A DNA stretch of 23,419 bases from an uncultured Eubacteriales bacterium (GCA_905205975.1 CAJLFQ010000029.1:1-23419); one strand, 5' to 3'. Shown: positions 6,687 to 15,010, counted from the stretch's first letter. A program made the numbers and translations. Notes: generated from the sequence alone by a model not told the origin.

Positions 6687-8207
6687 TTACAGAATGATGC
6701 AGATCAGACCGGAGCTACCTTCATTGATGATGCGTTCCAGCGTTTCCCGCAGTTTGCAGCGCGCATCTTCCGGCATATGGTTGAGTTTTCCGGTCAGGCC
6801 TTCATTGACCAGCTCATGCAGCGATTTGCCGAAGATGTTGGAGGACCAGATCTTGGATTCATCGCCCTCGAACTCGCTCAGGAGATATTCGACCAGTTCC
6901 TCCGACTGTTTTTCGCTTCCGACCACCGGAGAAATGGTTGTTTTGATCTCCGCCTTCATCATATGAATGGAAGGTGCAGACGCCGTCAGCCTGACGCCGA
7001 ACTGACTTCCCTGCCGCACCAGTTCCGGCGGTTCCAGCGTCAGTTCGTTGATGCCCGGCATGACAATGCCGTATCCCTTGCGGTCCACTTCTTCAATGGC
7101 CGTTTGGAAGCGCTCATACGCTGTCTTCATTTCGGAAAGCTCTTTCAGAAGCGGCAGCAGCGCCTCGTCACCCGTGAGCGAGAAGCCGGTTTCCTCGTTG
7201 GCAATGCGGTAAAAGACCGATCTTGGAATATCCAGCGTCAGCGAAGCGGAGCCGTCGCCCAGACCGATATCCGGACAGGCGCAGGCCGATACGCAGTCCA
7301 CGGACGCCAGCGCCTCTTTCAGCGCAGAGACATCGCGCACGCGGCGCATGCCGGCCGCAGCTTCACCGGCGCCTTTGAAGATTTTTTCCTTCAGCCAGTG
7401 CGTGGAAGGCAGCGCCGTACACCAATCCGGCAGAAATACGTCGACCGTCCGCAGCGGGAACTCATACAGAACGCTGGTCAGAATGGCCTCTAAGGTCGAT
7501 TCATCCATCTGCATGACGTCCGCCGTAACGGCGGAGACATCGTATCTGGTTTGGAGCGTTCTGGCGATTTCCGTGGCCGCTTCGCCGGATGGGTCGCGCG
7601 AGTTGACCACGATGACAAAAGGCTTTCCCGCTGCGCGCAGCTCGCGGATGACGCGTTCTTCCGCTTCGGCATATTCTTCCCGCGGGATTTCCGTGATGGA
7701 TCCGTCCGTCGTCACCATGACGCCGATTGTTGCATGGTCAGCAATGACCTTCTGTGTGCCGATCTCCGCGGCTTCCGTCATTGGGATTTCATGGTCAAAC
7801 CACGGCGTGCTGACCATGCGCGGCAGTTCGTCTTCAAATTGACCGAGTGCGCTCGGCACCATATAGCCTACGCAGTCCACCATTCGGATGCTGGCAGCCG
7901 CATCACCCAGCCGCACCTCGGCAGCCTCTTCCGGAATGAACTTTGGCTCCGCCGTCATGACCGTTCGCCCGGCACCGCTTTGCGGCAGTTCATCCAATGC
8001 ACGCGCCTTTTGGTGTTCATCCGCCAGATTCGGAATGACGAACGACGTCATAAATCGTTTGATAAAGGTTGATTTGCCCGTTCGAACCGGGCCGACAACG
8101 CCGATATAAATACTGCCGCCGGTTCGCTCACTGATGTCGGCATACAGGTTCTGCATATCTGCCTGTACGTTTTCCTGCACCTGCACATCTTGTTCCTGCA
8201 TATTCAT
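6687..8207 (-). CDS. spoIVA: Stage IV sporulation protein A (spore coat basement-layer ATPase)
   Basis: SpoIVA, a cytoskeletal ATPase that polymerises on the outer forespore membrane and forms the platform for the spore coat. The protein has 506 residues, slightly longer than the ~492 typical. Walker A is GPVRTGKST at 39-47, within the nearly invariant IYIGVVGPVRTGKSTFIKRF block. Further family signatures are MVDCVGYMVPSALG, DHATIGVMVTTDGS and FVIVVNSRDP. The C-terminus GLICIIL matches the conserved membrane-anchoring tail. The first 17 residues form a Gln-rich extension not typical of the family; an internal ATG at codon 18 exists, but the start at 8207 has the better ribosome-binding site (GGGAGGG, eight bases away). 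It begins three bases after the sipL stop, so the two genes are co-transcribed. Mother-cell, SigE-type expression is expected from the family. Confidence 0.97.
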   Translation of the reverse strand: MNMQEQDVQVQENVQADMQNLYADISERTGGSIYIGVVGPVRTGKSTFIKRFMTSFVIPNLADEHQKARALDELPQSGAGRTVMTAEPKFIPEEAAEVRLGDAAASIRMVDCVGYMVPSALGQFEDELPRMVSTPWFDHEIPMTEAAEIGTQKVIADHATIGVMVTTDGSITEIPREEYAEAEERVIRELRAAGKPFVIVVNSRDPSGEAATEIARTLQTRYDVSAVTADVMQMDESTLEAILTSVLYEFPLRTVDVFLPDWCTALPSTHWLKEKIFKGAGEAAAGMRRVRDVSALKEALASVDCVSACACPDIGLGDGSASLTLDIPRSVFYRIANEETGFSLTGDEALLPLLKELSEMKTAYERFQTAIEEVDRKGYGIVMPGINELTLEPPELVRQGSQFGVRLTASAPSIHMMKAEIKTTISPVVGSEKQSEELVEYLLSEFEGDESKIWSSNIFGKSLHELVNEGLTGKLNHMPEDARCKLRETLERIINEGSSGLICIIL

Positions 8208-8210
8208 GGC

Positions 8211-9758
8211 TTAAACCCTCCCTTCTGTCCGTGCGCCGCGCGGAATCAGCAGCAGCCTTCCGGCAGGCGGACAATCGCCGTTTAGACCGTTTGCAGAGCG
8301 AATTTCGGCGACGGAAGCGCCAAGGCGCTTGCCCAGCGTCCAGAACGTTTCGTTGGCCCCGGCATAGCAAAGCGTCAAAGCGGGGCGCCGTTTGTCCGCA
8401 TCATCGTCATCTTCCAGATGCATGGCGCAGATCTGCGTGATCGGTTCGACTCTTTCCGGCGTCAGGCGGAAAGCAGCCGTATAGCGCACTTCGACGTCTT
8501 CACTGCCGCTGATGTGATAGCTCTGGTCAGACACGGTGACGCTGACAGCGGCCTCCGTTTTGTTTTCAAGCGGCGCTGCCACCGCCGCGGTTTTCACCAG
8601 CGAGTAGATGCTGCCGTCTTCCGCCTCCAGGATCAGTTTGATTTTGACGTCCGCCGCGGCTTCCATGCCGGTTTCCGTCGGACGGCAGGCACCGTTTTCC
8701 GCCGAAACGCTGCACAAATAGACATTTTTGATCGCGACGCCGGTTGAGATGGTCTCCCGGCCGGTTTGACGGAGTTCTTCTGTCTGTCCGGCCGTGCAGA
8801 ACGGAATGCTCTCCGTTTCATACGTCAGCCTGCCTTGCAGGCTGTAAGCGTCGGATACATAGGTGATTTCGCGTTCTTCCCATGCTTCCGCACAAACCGT
8901 CAGGTTCAGCTTTGCCGCCAGCAGCGGCCGGTTGGTGCCGTTTTCGGTCACAATGTTCAGCTCGCACCCGGCGACGCGGTACGTCAAATCCACTGCGGAC
9001 TCTTCGGTCACACCGTCGCAGTCGATGACGCCGGCAAACGGAATCACGGCTTCCGTTGTCTGAACCTTCTTCTCGTCGGTTCCGCCGAGCGTCAGCATCC
9101 GGATCTGCGCTTCCCCTTTGAGAATCACTTTGTTTTTGATCTGCTTGCTGTCGACGGTTTTGATTGCCAGATCATATTTCAGAATCTCTGCGCAGTCGGC
9201 CGCATTGGCCGCAAGCTCCGTCGAATCGGAAACCGTCAGTGTTTTTTCATATACCCCGCTGGTCAGTCGGACGCGCTTTGCAGCGGTCTGAATTTCCGCA
9301 TCGTCCGGGTTTTCGACGCCCGTGCAAATCTCCGGTTCGCGTGCGGCATACACCGCGCACGCGAAATCACAGACGGCTTTGACCGATATTTTGCGTGGAT
9401 TCAGTTCCCGTGCGGCTGCGCTCAGCAGTTCCGCGCCCAGGATTGTCTGCGGCGACCCTTCTGCGGCATCGCCCAGATCAAACGCGGTTGACAGCGGCAG
9501 CGATACTGCCAGGCGGCAGAGTCCGCCGCCCGTTTCCGGGACATAGACTGCGCTGATATGCGCGGCTGCTTCCGCATACAGTTTTCCGCCGCGCAGCTCC
9601 TTGTTCTTCAGCTCGATGTGCGCATCCGTTTCGACAATGCGGATGATATCCGGCAGGCTGTCCGGGACGACGACGTCTCCGCTCTCCTCCGAAACCGCAC
9701 GCAGGCGGATGATGGCCGCCGTATCTCTGACAGGCTCACGTTTCAAATCCAGTTCCAT
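8211..9758 (-). CDS. sipL: SipL-like SpoIVA-interacting protein (DUF3794/SPOCS repeats plus LysM)
   Basis: Protein of 515 residues with DUF3794 (SPOCS) sequence through the N-terminal and middle parts (for example VVVPDSLPDIIRIV at about 29-42) and a C-terminal LysM domain at about 455-505 (FWTLGKRLGASVAEIRSANG, ending LLLIPRG). This matches SipL of Clostridioides difficile in architecture and length. SipL binds SpoIVA through its LysM domain and is needed for coat localisation around the forespore. The position immediately upstream of spoIVA, three bases apart, supports the assignment. Bacilli use SpoVID in the equivalent role. No signal peptide or membrane segment is present, as expected for a mother-cell cytosolic protein. 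The ATG at 9758 is preceded by AAAGGGTG about a dozen bases away. Confidence 0.92.
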   Translation of the reverse strand: MELDLKREPVRDTAAIIRLRAVSEESGDVVVPDSLPDIIRIVETDAHIELKNKELRGGKLYAEAAAHISAVYVPETGGGLCRLAVSLPLSTAFDLGDAAEGSPQTILGAELLSAAARELNPRKISVKAVCDFACAVYAAREPEICTGVENPDDAEIQTAAKRVRLTSGVYEKTLTVSDSTELAANAADCAEILKYDLAIKTVDSKQIKNKVILKGEAQIRMLTLGGTDEKKVQTTEAVIPFAGVIDCDGVTEESAVDLTYRVAGCELNIVTENGTNRPLLAAKLNLTVCAEAWEEREITYVSDAYSLQGRLTYETESIPFCTAGQTEELRQTGRETISTGVAIKNVYLCSVSAENGACRPTETGMEAAADVKIKLILEAEDGSIYSLVKTAAVAAPLENKTEAAVSVTVSDQSYHISGSEDVEVRYTAAFRLTPERVEPITQICAMHLEDDDDADKRRPALTLCYAGANETFWTLGKRLGASVAEIRSANGLNGDCPPAGRLLLIPRGARTEGRV

Positions 9759-9785
9759 TCAATTTTCACCCTTTCAGCCTACTCG

Positions 9786-9810
9786 GCAGGCGCCTGCAAG
9801 CAGCGCCTGC
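9786..9810 (-). repeat. GC-rich inverted repeat in the sipL leader
   Basis: GCAGGCG (9786-9792) pairs with CGCCTGC (9804-9810), and CTG/CAG inside the loop extends the stem. Positions 9786-9797 are also a perfect 12-bp palindrome, GCAGGCGCCTGC. It lies between the proposed SigE-type promoter and the sipL ribosome-binding site, so it would fold in the leader RNA. There is no U-run, so it is not a standard terminator. Confidence 0.5.
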
Positions 9811-9824
9811 GCTCTCCTCGCTAC

Positions 9825-9853
9825 AGTCTATTGCAGCCCGTTTCGGGATATGC
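9825..9853 (-). promoter_or_regulatory. Candidate SigE-type promoter for sipL-spoIVA
   Basis: On the minus strand GCATATC (9847-9853), a 14-base spacer and AATAGACT (9825-9832) resemble the SigE pattern (KMATATT, 14 bases, CATACAAT). The -35 is a good match; the -10 keeps ATA and the final T but lacks the first C. SigE control is expected for mother-cell coat genes. The placement rests on pattern reading only. Confidence 0.35.
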
Positions 9854-9874
9854 CGCGTTTTCTGAAAACTTCCT

Positions 9875-9894
9875 GCGATTTCAGGCGATTTCGG
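9875..9894. repeat. Two tandem 10-bp repeats GCGATTTCRG
   Basis: GCGATTTCAG and GCGATTTCGG follow one another without a gap, one helical turn apart, about 40-60 bases upstream of the metallophosphoesterase -10 element. This could be a same-face binding site for a regulator, or chance. Confidence 0.4.
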
Positions 9895-9931
9895 GAATCC
9901 CGCAGACAAAGCCGCGCGATTGTGTTATTTG

Positions 9932-9940
9932 TGTTATAAT
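9932..9940 (+). promoter_or_regulatory. Extended -10 element upstream of the metallophosphoesterase gene
   Basis: TGTTATAAT (TG at 9932-9933, TATAAT at 9935-9940) is a perfect extended -10, with no recognisable -35 at the usual distance. Transcription would start near 9947, leaving a leader of about 57 bases with AAAGTGAG before the start. Confidence 0.55.
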
Positions 9941-10003
9941 GATAGCATGTCTATTCCTGTCCGGATCTCCCTTCCGGTCAGAACGTACAGAAAGTGAGAA
10001 CAC

Positions 10004-12400
10004 ATGATGTCTGATTCAACAAAGCGATGCGGAACCGCTCGATATTACGATGCTCTTTTTTTTGACAGCGACACGGTTTTTGACCGGCGCCATCCACAGG
10101 ATCTCTCGCTTGCACTTCAGCCGCGTGGGAATCGGTTTCTTGCCCTCTGCCGCCGCTTTCACGCGGGTGACGGTCCGGATATTCTGGCGTCAGCGCTTCG
10201 GAACGGCGTGGACTATACGTATGACGGTCAAACCCTGACCGTTTTCTCCTCGTTTCTGGAAACGATTCCCGTCGGCGATTATTTTGTCTTCAGCGCCGTG
10301 TTTGATCGCGGGCAGTCCGCCGTTTTCTCGGTCTACAGCCGCCCGGAAACGATTCCGTCAACCTACTGGCTGCATGATTTCGCGGATGCCTCTGCGGCAG
10401 ATCTGGAATCCAACTACAAAAATGAATATTTCTCAGACTGCTCTCCGGATGACGCGCATCAGAACGAAGGACGGAGAACACTTCGCGTGGACTATCAGTT
10501 TGAAAAATGGCCGCAGCAGGTCACTGCTTATCTGGAGCCCCATGAAAAACATTTCCTGCGCTGTCCGCGGCCGTATGCCGTCTCGGTCTGGGTCTGCGGC
10601 GACGCCTCCGGCAACCGCCTTTCTCTTCGCCTCTATAACCGTTACCGCACCAGCATTGCCCCGGTCAACGATATCCGGATCGATTGGACCGGCTGGAAAA
10701 AAATATGGTTCGAATTGCCGGCGGATATCGCCATGCCGATTATGTGGAACACCATGATCATGCTGGATTGCGACGAACAGTCCGCTGCGCGCAGCGGTAC
10801 GATTTTCGTCGACCGCTTTGAAGCCGTTTGCGATCCCGCGGAGGCACAGCTGCACCGGATGGGCGCGCCGCTCGTCGACTGGCCGCACCGTTCCAGCCGG
10901 ATCGAATTCGATTTTGAGGGAACCGCTCCGGGCACGGAAACCGTCTTTTCCCTCCGCTGTACCGGCGATTACCGTCCGGTGTTTCCGGTTGCCCTGACCT
11001 GTCTCGCCGCATATGACACATCCGGACGCTCCATCTCCTTTGCTGCGCCCGCGCTCTTTTTCCAGGACGACGGAACGCTGCGCACATCCTGTTTTACGGA
11101 TCACGCATTGCCGAACGGCTGCGTGTTTGCGCTGCAGGCTGCCGACGCCGCAGGAGAAACCTCCTCCGCCCAGTGGCTGACCGCTGCCGCAGACGATGGG
11201 TTTTATCCGCAGGTTCCCTGTGAAATTCTGCGCAGCATCACAGAGACGCCGCAAACGAGCGCAGCCTTCTCCTGCATCACCTCGCGGGATGTGCCGTCAT
11301 GTTTTCTGGCATACCGGCCGGCCGATGCGCCGGACGGCGCGGAGCAGCTTGTGCAGGCGGAATCCCGCTCTGCACGCGAGTCCGCCTGCACGATCCGCGT
11401 AGACGGTCTCCCCATCCATGTCGAGCAGGAGTGCCGCGCCCACGCGTTCCGGCTTGACCGCCTCACGCCGGGGACAGCCTACCGCTACCGCCTCGGCAGC
11501 GGCGAGCATTGGACAAAAGAATTTACATTTTCCACGCTCCCGCCGGACACCGCCCCGAATGCGCGCTGTTTTGATGCCGTCATTCTGGCGGATGCACACA
11601 ACGGCCGCAACCAGCAGGCCTATGCACGATTCCGCGAGCTGATTCAGACCGGGCTTCGCCGGACGCAGGCGCCGGTCATCTTCCTCGGACTCGGCGATCT
11701 GGTCGATTCCGCCGAGGATCGCGCAGATTACCGCGGAACGCTGGACGGAGCGCAGGACTTTTTCACGTCGATTCCGATGGCGCCGACCCCCGGCAACCAC
11801 GAACGCGACGTCGTTCGCTGGTTTGACAACTACATTTGTCACTGGAACCTGCCGGACTGCGGCGTTCCGGAATTCCGAAACCTGTTTTATTCCTTTGACC
11901 TTTTCGATACGCATTTCACCAGCATCTGCGCCAACGGGACGCCGCTAACGGACCGCGAACTCTCCTGGCTGGAACAGGATCTTGCGGGCACCTCAAAAAA
12001 ATGGAAGGTTGTTTTGATGCACACGTCGCCTTACGGCGGAAAAGGGGCGCAGGATTTCAACAGGCGATGCGTTGCGCCCATTCTGGACCGTTATGATGTC
12101 GATCTCTGTCTCTCCGGTCACGAGCATATTTATGTCCGCGCCTCCATCTGTCGGGATCAGCGCGTTCCGCTCGGCGGCGGCGTCACTTATCTGACCATGG
12201 GAACTTCCGGTCCGAAGGCATACGAAAACGCCAAGCATGACTGGCAGGACTATGTATACGGCGATCAATACCATGAGCGCTTCGTCAACGGTATGTCTGA
12301 TTTGACCTCAAGTGTCGCGCATTTTTCGCCCAACCGCATTCAAATTGACGTCCGGACGATGTCCGGACGAACCGTCGATGCCATTGTTCTGGAAAAATAG
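10004..12400 (+). CDS. Large metallophosphoesterase with long multidomain N-terminal region
   Basis: Protein of 798 residues. The C-terminal third is a calcineurin-type metallophosphoesterase with every metal-binding motif: D530 and H532 (ADAHNG), D565 (LGLGDLVD), N598-H599 (GNHER), H673 (MHTSPYG), and H706/H708 (GHEH). Just before it, about 480-525, is a fibronectin-III-like stretch (FRLDRLTPGTAYRYRLGSG) as in purple-acid-phosphatase-type enzymes. Residues ~150-270 look like a beta-sandwich, carbohydrate-binding-like domain (YAVSVWVCGDASGNRLSLRL, then DWTGWKKIWFELP). Such enzymes are normally exported, but no signal peptide, lipobox or membrane segment is visible at the N-terminus, which reads MMSDSTKRCGTARYYDALFF. 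An alternative exported start is not apparent upstream. The gene is monocistronic, with its own promoter. Substrate unknown: phosphomonoester or phosphodiester. Confidence 0.88.
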   Translation: MMSDSTKRCGTARYYDALFFDSDTVFDRRHPQDLSLALQPRGNRFLALCRRFHAGDGPDILASALRNGVDYTYDGQTLTVFSSFLETIPVGDYFVFSAVFDRGQSAVFSVYSRPETIPSTYWLHDFADASAADLESNYKNEYFSDCSPDDAHQNEGRRTLRVDYQFEKWPQQVTAYLEPHEKHFLRCPRPYAVSVWVCGDASGNRLSLRLYNRYRTSIAPVNDIRIDWTGWKKIWFELPADIAMPIMWNTMIMLDCDEQSAARSGTIFVDRFEAVCDPAEAQLHRMGAPLVDWPHRSSRIEFDFEGTAPGTETVFSLRCTGDYRPVFPVALTCLAAYDTSGRSISFAAPALFFQDDGTLRTSCFTDHALPNGCVFALQAADAAGETSSAQWLTAAADDGFYPQVPCEILRSITETPQTSAAFSCITSRDVPSCFLAYRPADAPDGAEQLVQAESRSARESACTIRVDGLPIHVEQECRAHAFRLDRLTPGTAYRYRLGSGEHWTKEFTFSTLPPDTAPNARCFDAVILADAHNGRNQQAYARFRELIQTGLRRTQAPVIFLGLGDLVDSAEDRADYRGTLDGAQDFFTSIPMAPTPGNHERDVVRWFDNYICHWNLPDCGVPEFRNLFYSFDLFDTHFTSICANGTPLTDRELSWLEQDLAGTSKKWKVVLMHTSPYGGKGAQDFNRRCVAPILDRYDVDLCLSGHEHIYVRASICRDQRVPLGGGVTYLTMGTSGPKAYENAKHDWQDYVYGDQYHERFVNGMSDLTSSVAHFSPNRIQIDVRTMSGRTVDAIVLEK

Positions 12401-12426
12401 CCCAGCCGCTCCATGGCGCCGCGCAG

Positions 12427-13338
12427 TCACAGCAGCAGCCGTGCAAGCAGTGCGCTCAGAACGGCTTGCAGCGTCTTTCCTGCAAAATACCAGCGCATGC
12501 GCAGGCCGTTCGGCACTGCAAACGAAGACGCCTGACAGGCGACGCAGAGGCCGCCGAACCCCAAAAAACAGGCGGCTTTCAGCAGTTCGCCCGGCTGTAA
12601 TCCGGCAATGCCGGTGGACAGCTCCAACACGCCGGACAGCCAGCCTGCGAACCCCACTCTTCGATTCAGAACGGCGGACAGAATGCTGAACAGGCTGATC
12701 CATCCGCACAGTTTCAGCATGGCCAGCGCCGCGCGTCCGACGGCCTCCGTCAGCAGGACTGCAAACGATGGCTGCACCGTTTGCACGCTGTGCCCGTGTT
12801 CAGCGGCGGGAATGGACGCCGAACGCAGGGCAAACGGCCGCAGCAGAAAAGCAGCCATCCATGCCGCAGCCAGATGAACGGCATACAGCCGGACGGTTTG
12901 AGACGGCGTCAGCGCAAGCTGCGGCGCAGCCACCGACACGATATAGGCAATGCCGCAGTTGTTGGAAAAGCCCAGCGCATACTCCGCTTCCTGTTTTGTC
13001 AGCCGTCCGTTTTCATAGAGTGCAGCGACCGTCTGCGCGCCGAGCGGATATCCCCCGGCTGTGCCGATCAAAAACGCTGCGGCGGCGGCCGGAGACAGCC
13101 GGAATCCATACCGATACAGCGGCGACAGAAGCCGCTCTGCCGGGCGCAGGCCATCCAAATGCACCAACAGATCGGCGGCGACGGAAAACGCAAACAGAGA
13201 AGGGATTACATTCCCGGCTGCCAGACGCATACCGGCAGCGGCGGCCTGCCGCACGGCGGATGCATCCGTCAGCAGCATCGCGGCGCAAATCATCACGGTC
13301 ATCCCGGCCAATCGTCTCGGCCATTGCTTTGCCGTCAT
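12427..13338 (-). CDS. ylbJ: Sporulation integral membrane protein YlbJ
   Basis: Polytopic membrane protein of 303 residues of the nucleoside-recognition (Gate) type used by YlbJ and SpmA. Hydrophobic segments recur throughout. The conserved IGTAGGYPLGAQTVAALYENGRL region and the SNNCGIAYIV motif fit YlbJ well. In Bacillus subtilis ylbJ belongs to the SigE mother-cell regulon and is needed for proper spore formation; its substrate is not established. The reading frame extends 11 codons upstream to 13371, but I chose the ATG at 13338 because AAAGGAG lies eight bases ahead of it. It converges with the metallophosphoesterase gene, with only 26 bases between the stops and no clear terminator there. 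It diverges from yqfC. Confidence 0.88.
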   Translation of the reverse strand: MTAKQWPRRLAGMTVMICAAMLLTDASAVRQAAAAGMRLAAGNVIPSLFAFSVAADLLVHLDGLRPAERLLSPLYRYGFRLSPAAAAAFLIGTAGGYPLGAQTVAALYENGRLTKQEAEYALGFSNNCGIAYIVSVAAPQLALTPSQTVRLYAVHLAAAWMAAFLLRPFALRSASIPAAEHGHSVQTVQPSFAVLLTEAVGRAALAMLKLCGWISLFSILSAVLNRRVGFAGWLSGVLELSTGIAGLQPGELLKAACFLGFGGLCVACQASSFAVPNGLRMRWYFAGKTLQAVLSALLARLLL

Positions 13339-13359
13339 CACCGACGCTCCTTTCCCATC

Positions 13360-13383
13360 AAAGACCGGCATTGTCCGGCCTTT
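13360..13383 (-). repeat. Hairpin in the ylbJ leader
   Basis: AAAGGCCGG and CCGGTCTTT (minus strand) form a 9-bp stem with one G-T pair around a six-base loop, starting 21 bases upstream of the ylbJ ATG and just ahead of its ribosome-binding site. Function unclear. The rest of the 13339-13500 divergent region shows no convincing promoter. Confidence 0.4.
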
Positions 13384-13500
13384 CTATCTTTATGCATCCT
13401 TTTCCGGTTTCAGCATCCCGTTTCAGCGCGTCTTTTCGGGCCTGCTGAATGCAATCGCCGTTCTGCGCATATACATCACCGAAAGGCGGTGTGGAAAACC

Positions 13501-13782
13501 ATGAAAAAGCGGAAACTGCATCAAAAAATATTGCGGTCGGCAGCCGCAGTTTTTGCGCTGCCGGAAACGGTCGTCCCCAGGACGTGTGAACTGTATATCT
13601 GCGGAAAGGACCGCGTTTTTATCAGCGCGCATCAGGGCATCACCTGTGCCGAGGAATCCTGCGTTGCGTTCCAATGCGACGGGTTCGAGCTGCGTTTTTA
13701 CGGCGATGCGCTTTGCATCGACGCGGCCACCCATCAAAGCGCTGTTGTGCGCGGGCGTCTGTCACAGATTTGCTTTGCGTAA
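13501..13782 (+). CDS. yqfC: Sporulation protein YqfC (YabP/YqfC family)
   Basis: Protein of 93 residues that begins MKKRKLHQKILRSAAAVFALPETVVP and continues with CELYICGKDRVFISAHQGI, the pattern of the YabP/YqfC family. Its position 12 bases ahead of yqfD confirms the assignment, since yqfC-yqfD-phoH is a conserved order in spore formers. No membrane segment or catalytic motif. In Bacillus it is a mother-cell (SigE) gene; molecular role unknown. The reading frame is open far upstream, overlapping ylbJ in antisense. I chose the ATG at 13501 because the family N-terminus begins there and AAAGGCGG precedes it. Confidence 0.92.
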   Translation: MKKRKLHQKILRSAAAVFALPETVVPRTCELYICGKDRVFISAHQGITCAEESCVAFQCDGFELRFYGDALCIDAATHQSAVVRGRLSQICFA

Positions 13783-13794
13783 CGGGAGGACTGC

Positions 13795-14994
13795 ATGATT
13801 CAAAACATTCTTTCCGCCCTCGATACGCGCGTCGACGTATCTGTTGAGTCGCCCGACCCGGAGCAATTTGTCAACGGCTGTGTTTCTGCCGGCATCCGCC
13901 TCTGCGCCATCCGGCGTCTGGATGCTTTGACGCTTGCATGCCGGATGCATGCCGCAGATTTCCGGCGACTGCCTGCCGTTGTCCGCGGCAAACACTGCCG
14001 GGTGCGGATCCGGCGGAAATCCGGTTTTGCGGAGTACCTCAAGTGCTGTCTCCGCCGGCCGTTTTTCTGGGCGGGCGCCGCTTTTGCCGTGGCTGCGCTT
14101 GCGTTTTCTTCCCGTTTTATCTGGAACGTCTCGATTCTCCACGCAGGCGGACTGGATCGTGAAATTCTGCGCTGTCTCGCTTCATTTGGTTTGCAGCCCG
14201 GCGTTTCCATCAACAGCATCGATGAAGACCTGATTCAGCAGCAGGTGATCGCTGCGCTGCCGGAGCTGTCCTGGATCGGCATCTATCTGCGCGGTTCCAC
14301 CGCCGAAATCGACTACCGCCTGCGCACGCCTGCGCCGGAAGTCATCCCGCTCGATGCGCCGTATTCCGTCTATGCCGCAAAAACCGGCATCATCACCAAG
14401 CTGTATGCCTATCAGGGCAAGCCCACAGCCGCTGTTGGAGAAACGGTTCTGCGCGGCGATTTGATTGTCAGCGCGATTGTCCCCATCGGAGAAGACGGCC
14501 GTTTCCAGCTTGTTCATGCGTTGGCAGACGTCGAAGCGCGGACTTGGTATGACCTTCAGGCTTCCGCGCCCCTGACCGCCAGCCGAAAAATCTACACCGG
14601 GAAGAAAGTCGTCAAAAAATACGTCGTTTTCCCCGGGCGGCGTACAAAATTTACGTTTGACAGTGGAAAGTTATTTGACGCGTATGATATAATAATAGAG
14701 AGGAAACAGCTCACTTCCGTTTTTCCGCTGACCATCGTCACTGAACAGTATCTTGAATATATCACGGAGCCTGTCGCATTGGACCCGGCATCGGAGCAGG
14801 CGCGTCTGACCGAAGCGCTGACTTCTTCTCTCCGTTCGTCACTGGTGCGCGGCGAGATTCTCTCTACGGATGTCTCTGCTTCGATCTCCGGCGGCGTGCT
14901 GACGGTTCGCATCACCGGTGAATGCCGCGAAGACATTGCACTGCCGCAGCCATATTCTCCGGTATCGGATTCCGGCTCTTCCGGCCGGCCATGA
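13795..14994 (+). CDS. yqfD: Sporulation protein YqfD
   Basis: YqfD-family protein of 399 residues, the usual size. A soluble N-terminal part (about 1-85) with the family features FVNGCVSAGIRL and VRGKHCRVRIRRKSG is followed by one membrane segment at about 88-106 (PFFWAGAAFAVAALAF), then a long extracytoplasmic region containing INSIDEDLIQQQVIAALPELSWIGI and VVLR-type loops. The start at 13795 has GGGAGG seven bases upstream. It sits between yqfC and phoH as in other endospore formers, with a 16-base gap to phoH. Expressed in the mother cell during sporulation in Bacillus; biochemical function unknown. The C-terminal tail is Ser/Pro-rich. Confidence 0.93.
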   Translation: MIQNILSALDTRVDVSVESPDPEQFVNGCVSAGIRLCAIRRLDALTLACRMHAADFRRLPAVVRGKHCRVRIRRKSGFAEYLKCCLRRPFFWAGAAFAVAALAFSSRFIWNVSILHAGGLDREILRCLASFGLQPGVSINSIDEDLIQQQVIAALPELSWIGIYLRGSTAEIDYRLRTPAPEVIPLDAPYSVYAAKTGIITKLYAYQGKPTAAVGETVLRGDLIVSAIVPIGEDGRFQLVHALADVEARTWYDLQASAPLTASRKIYTGKKVVKKYVVFPGRRTKFTFDSGKLFDAYDIIIERKQLTSVFPLTIVTEQYLEYITEPVALDPASEQARLTEALTSSLRSSLVRGEILSTDVSASISGGVLTVRITGECREDIALPQPYSPVSDSGSSGRP

Positions 14995-15010
14995 AAGGAT
15001 TTTTTACGAT

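Noticed and set aside
6663..7493. Plus-strand frame of 276 codons opposite spoIVA
   Set aside because: Antisense of a well-matched SpoIVA; no independent support.
13447..13475. SigE-like promoter for yqfC (GAATGCA, 14 bases, CATATACA)
   Set aside because: Only the -10 half resembles the consensus, and the implied start point would fall on the ribosome-binding site.
12781..13500. Extended plus-strand upstream part of the yqfC frame
   Set aside because: Overlaps ylbJ in antisense and is unlike YqfC family N-termini; the frame is simply open.
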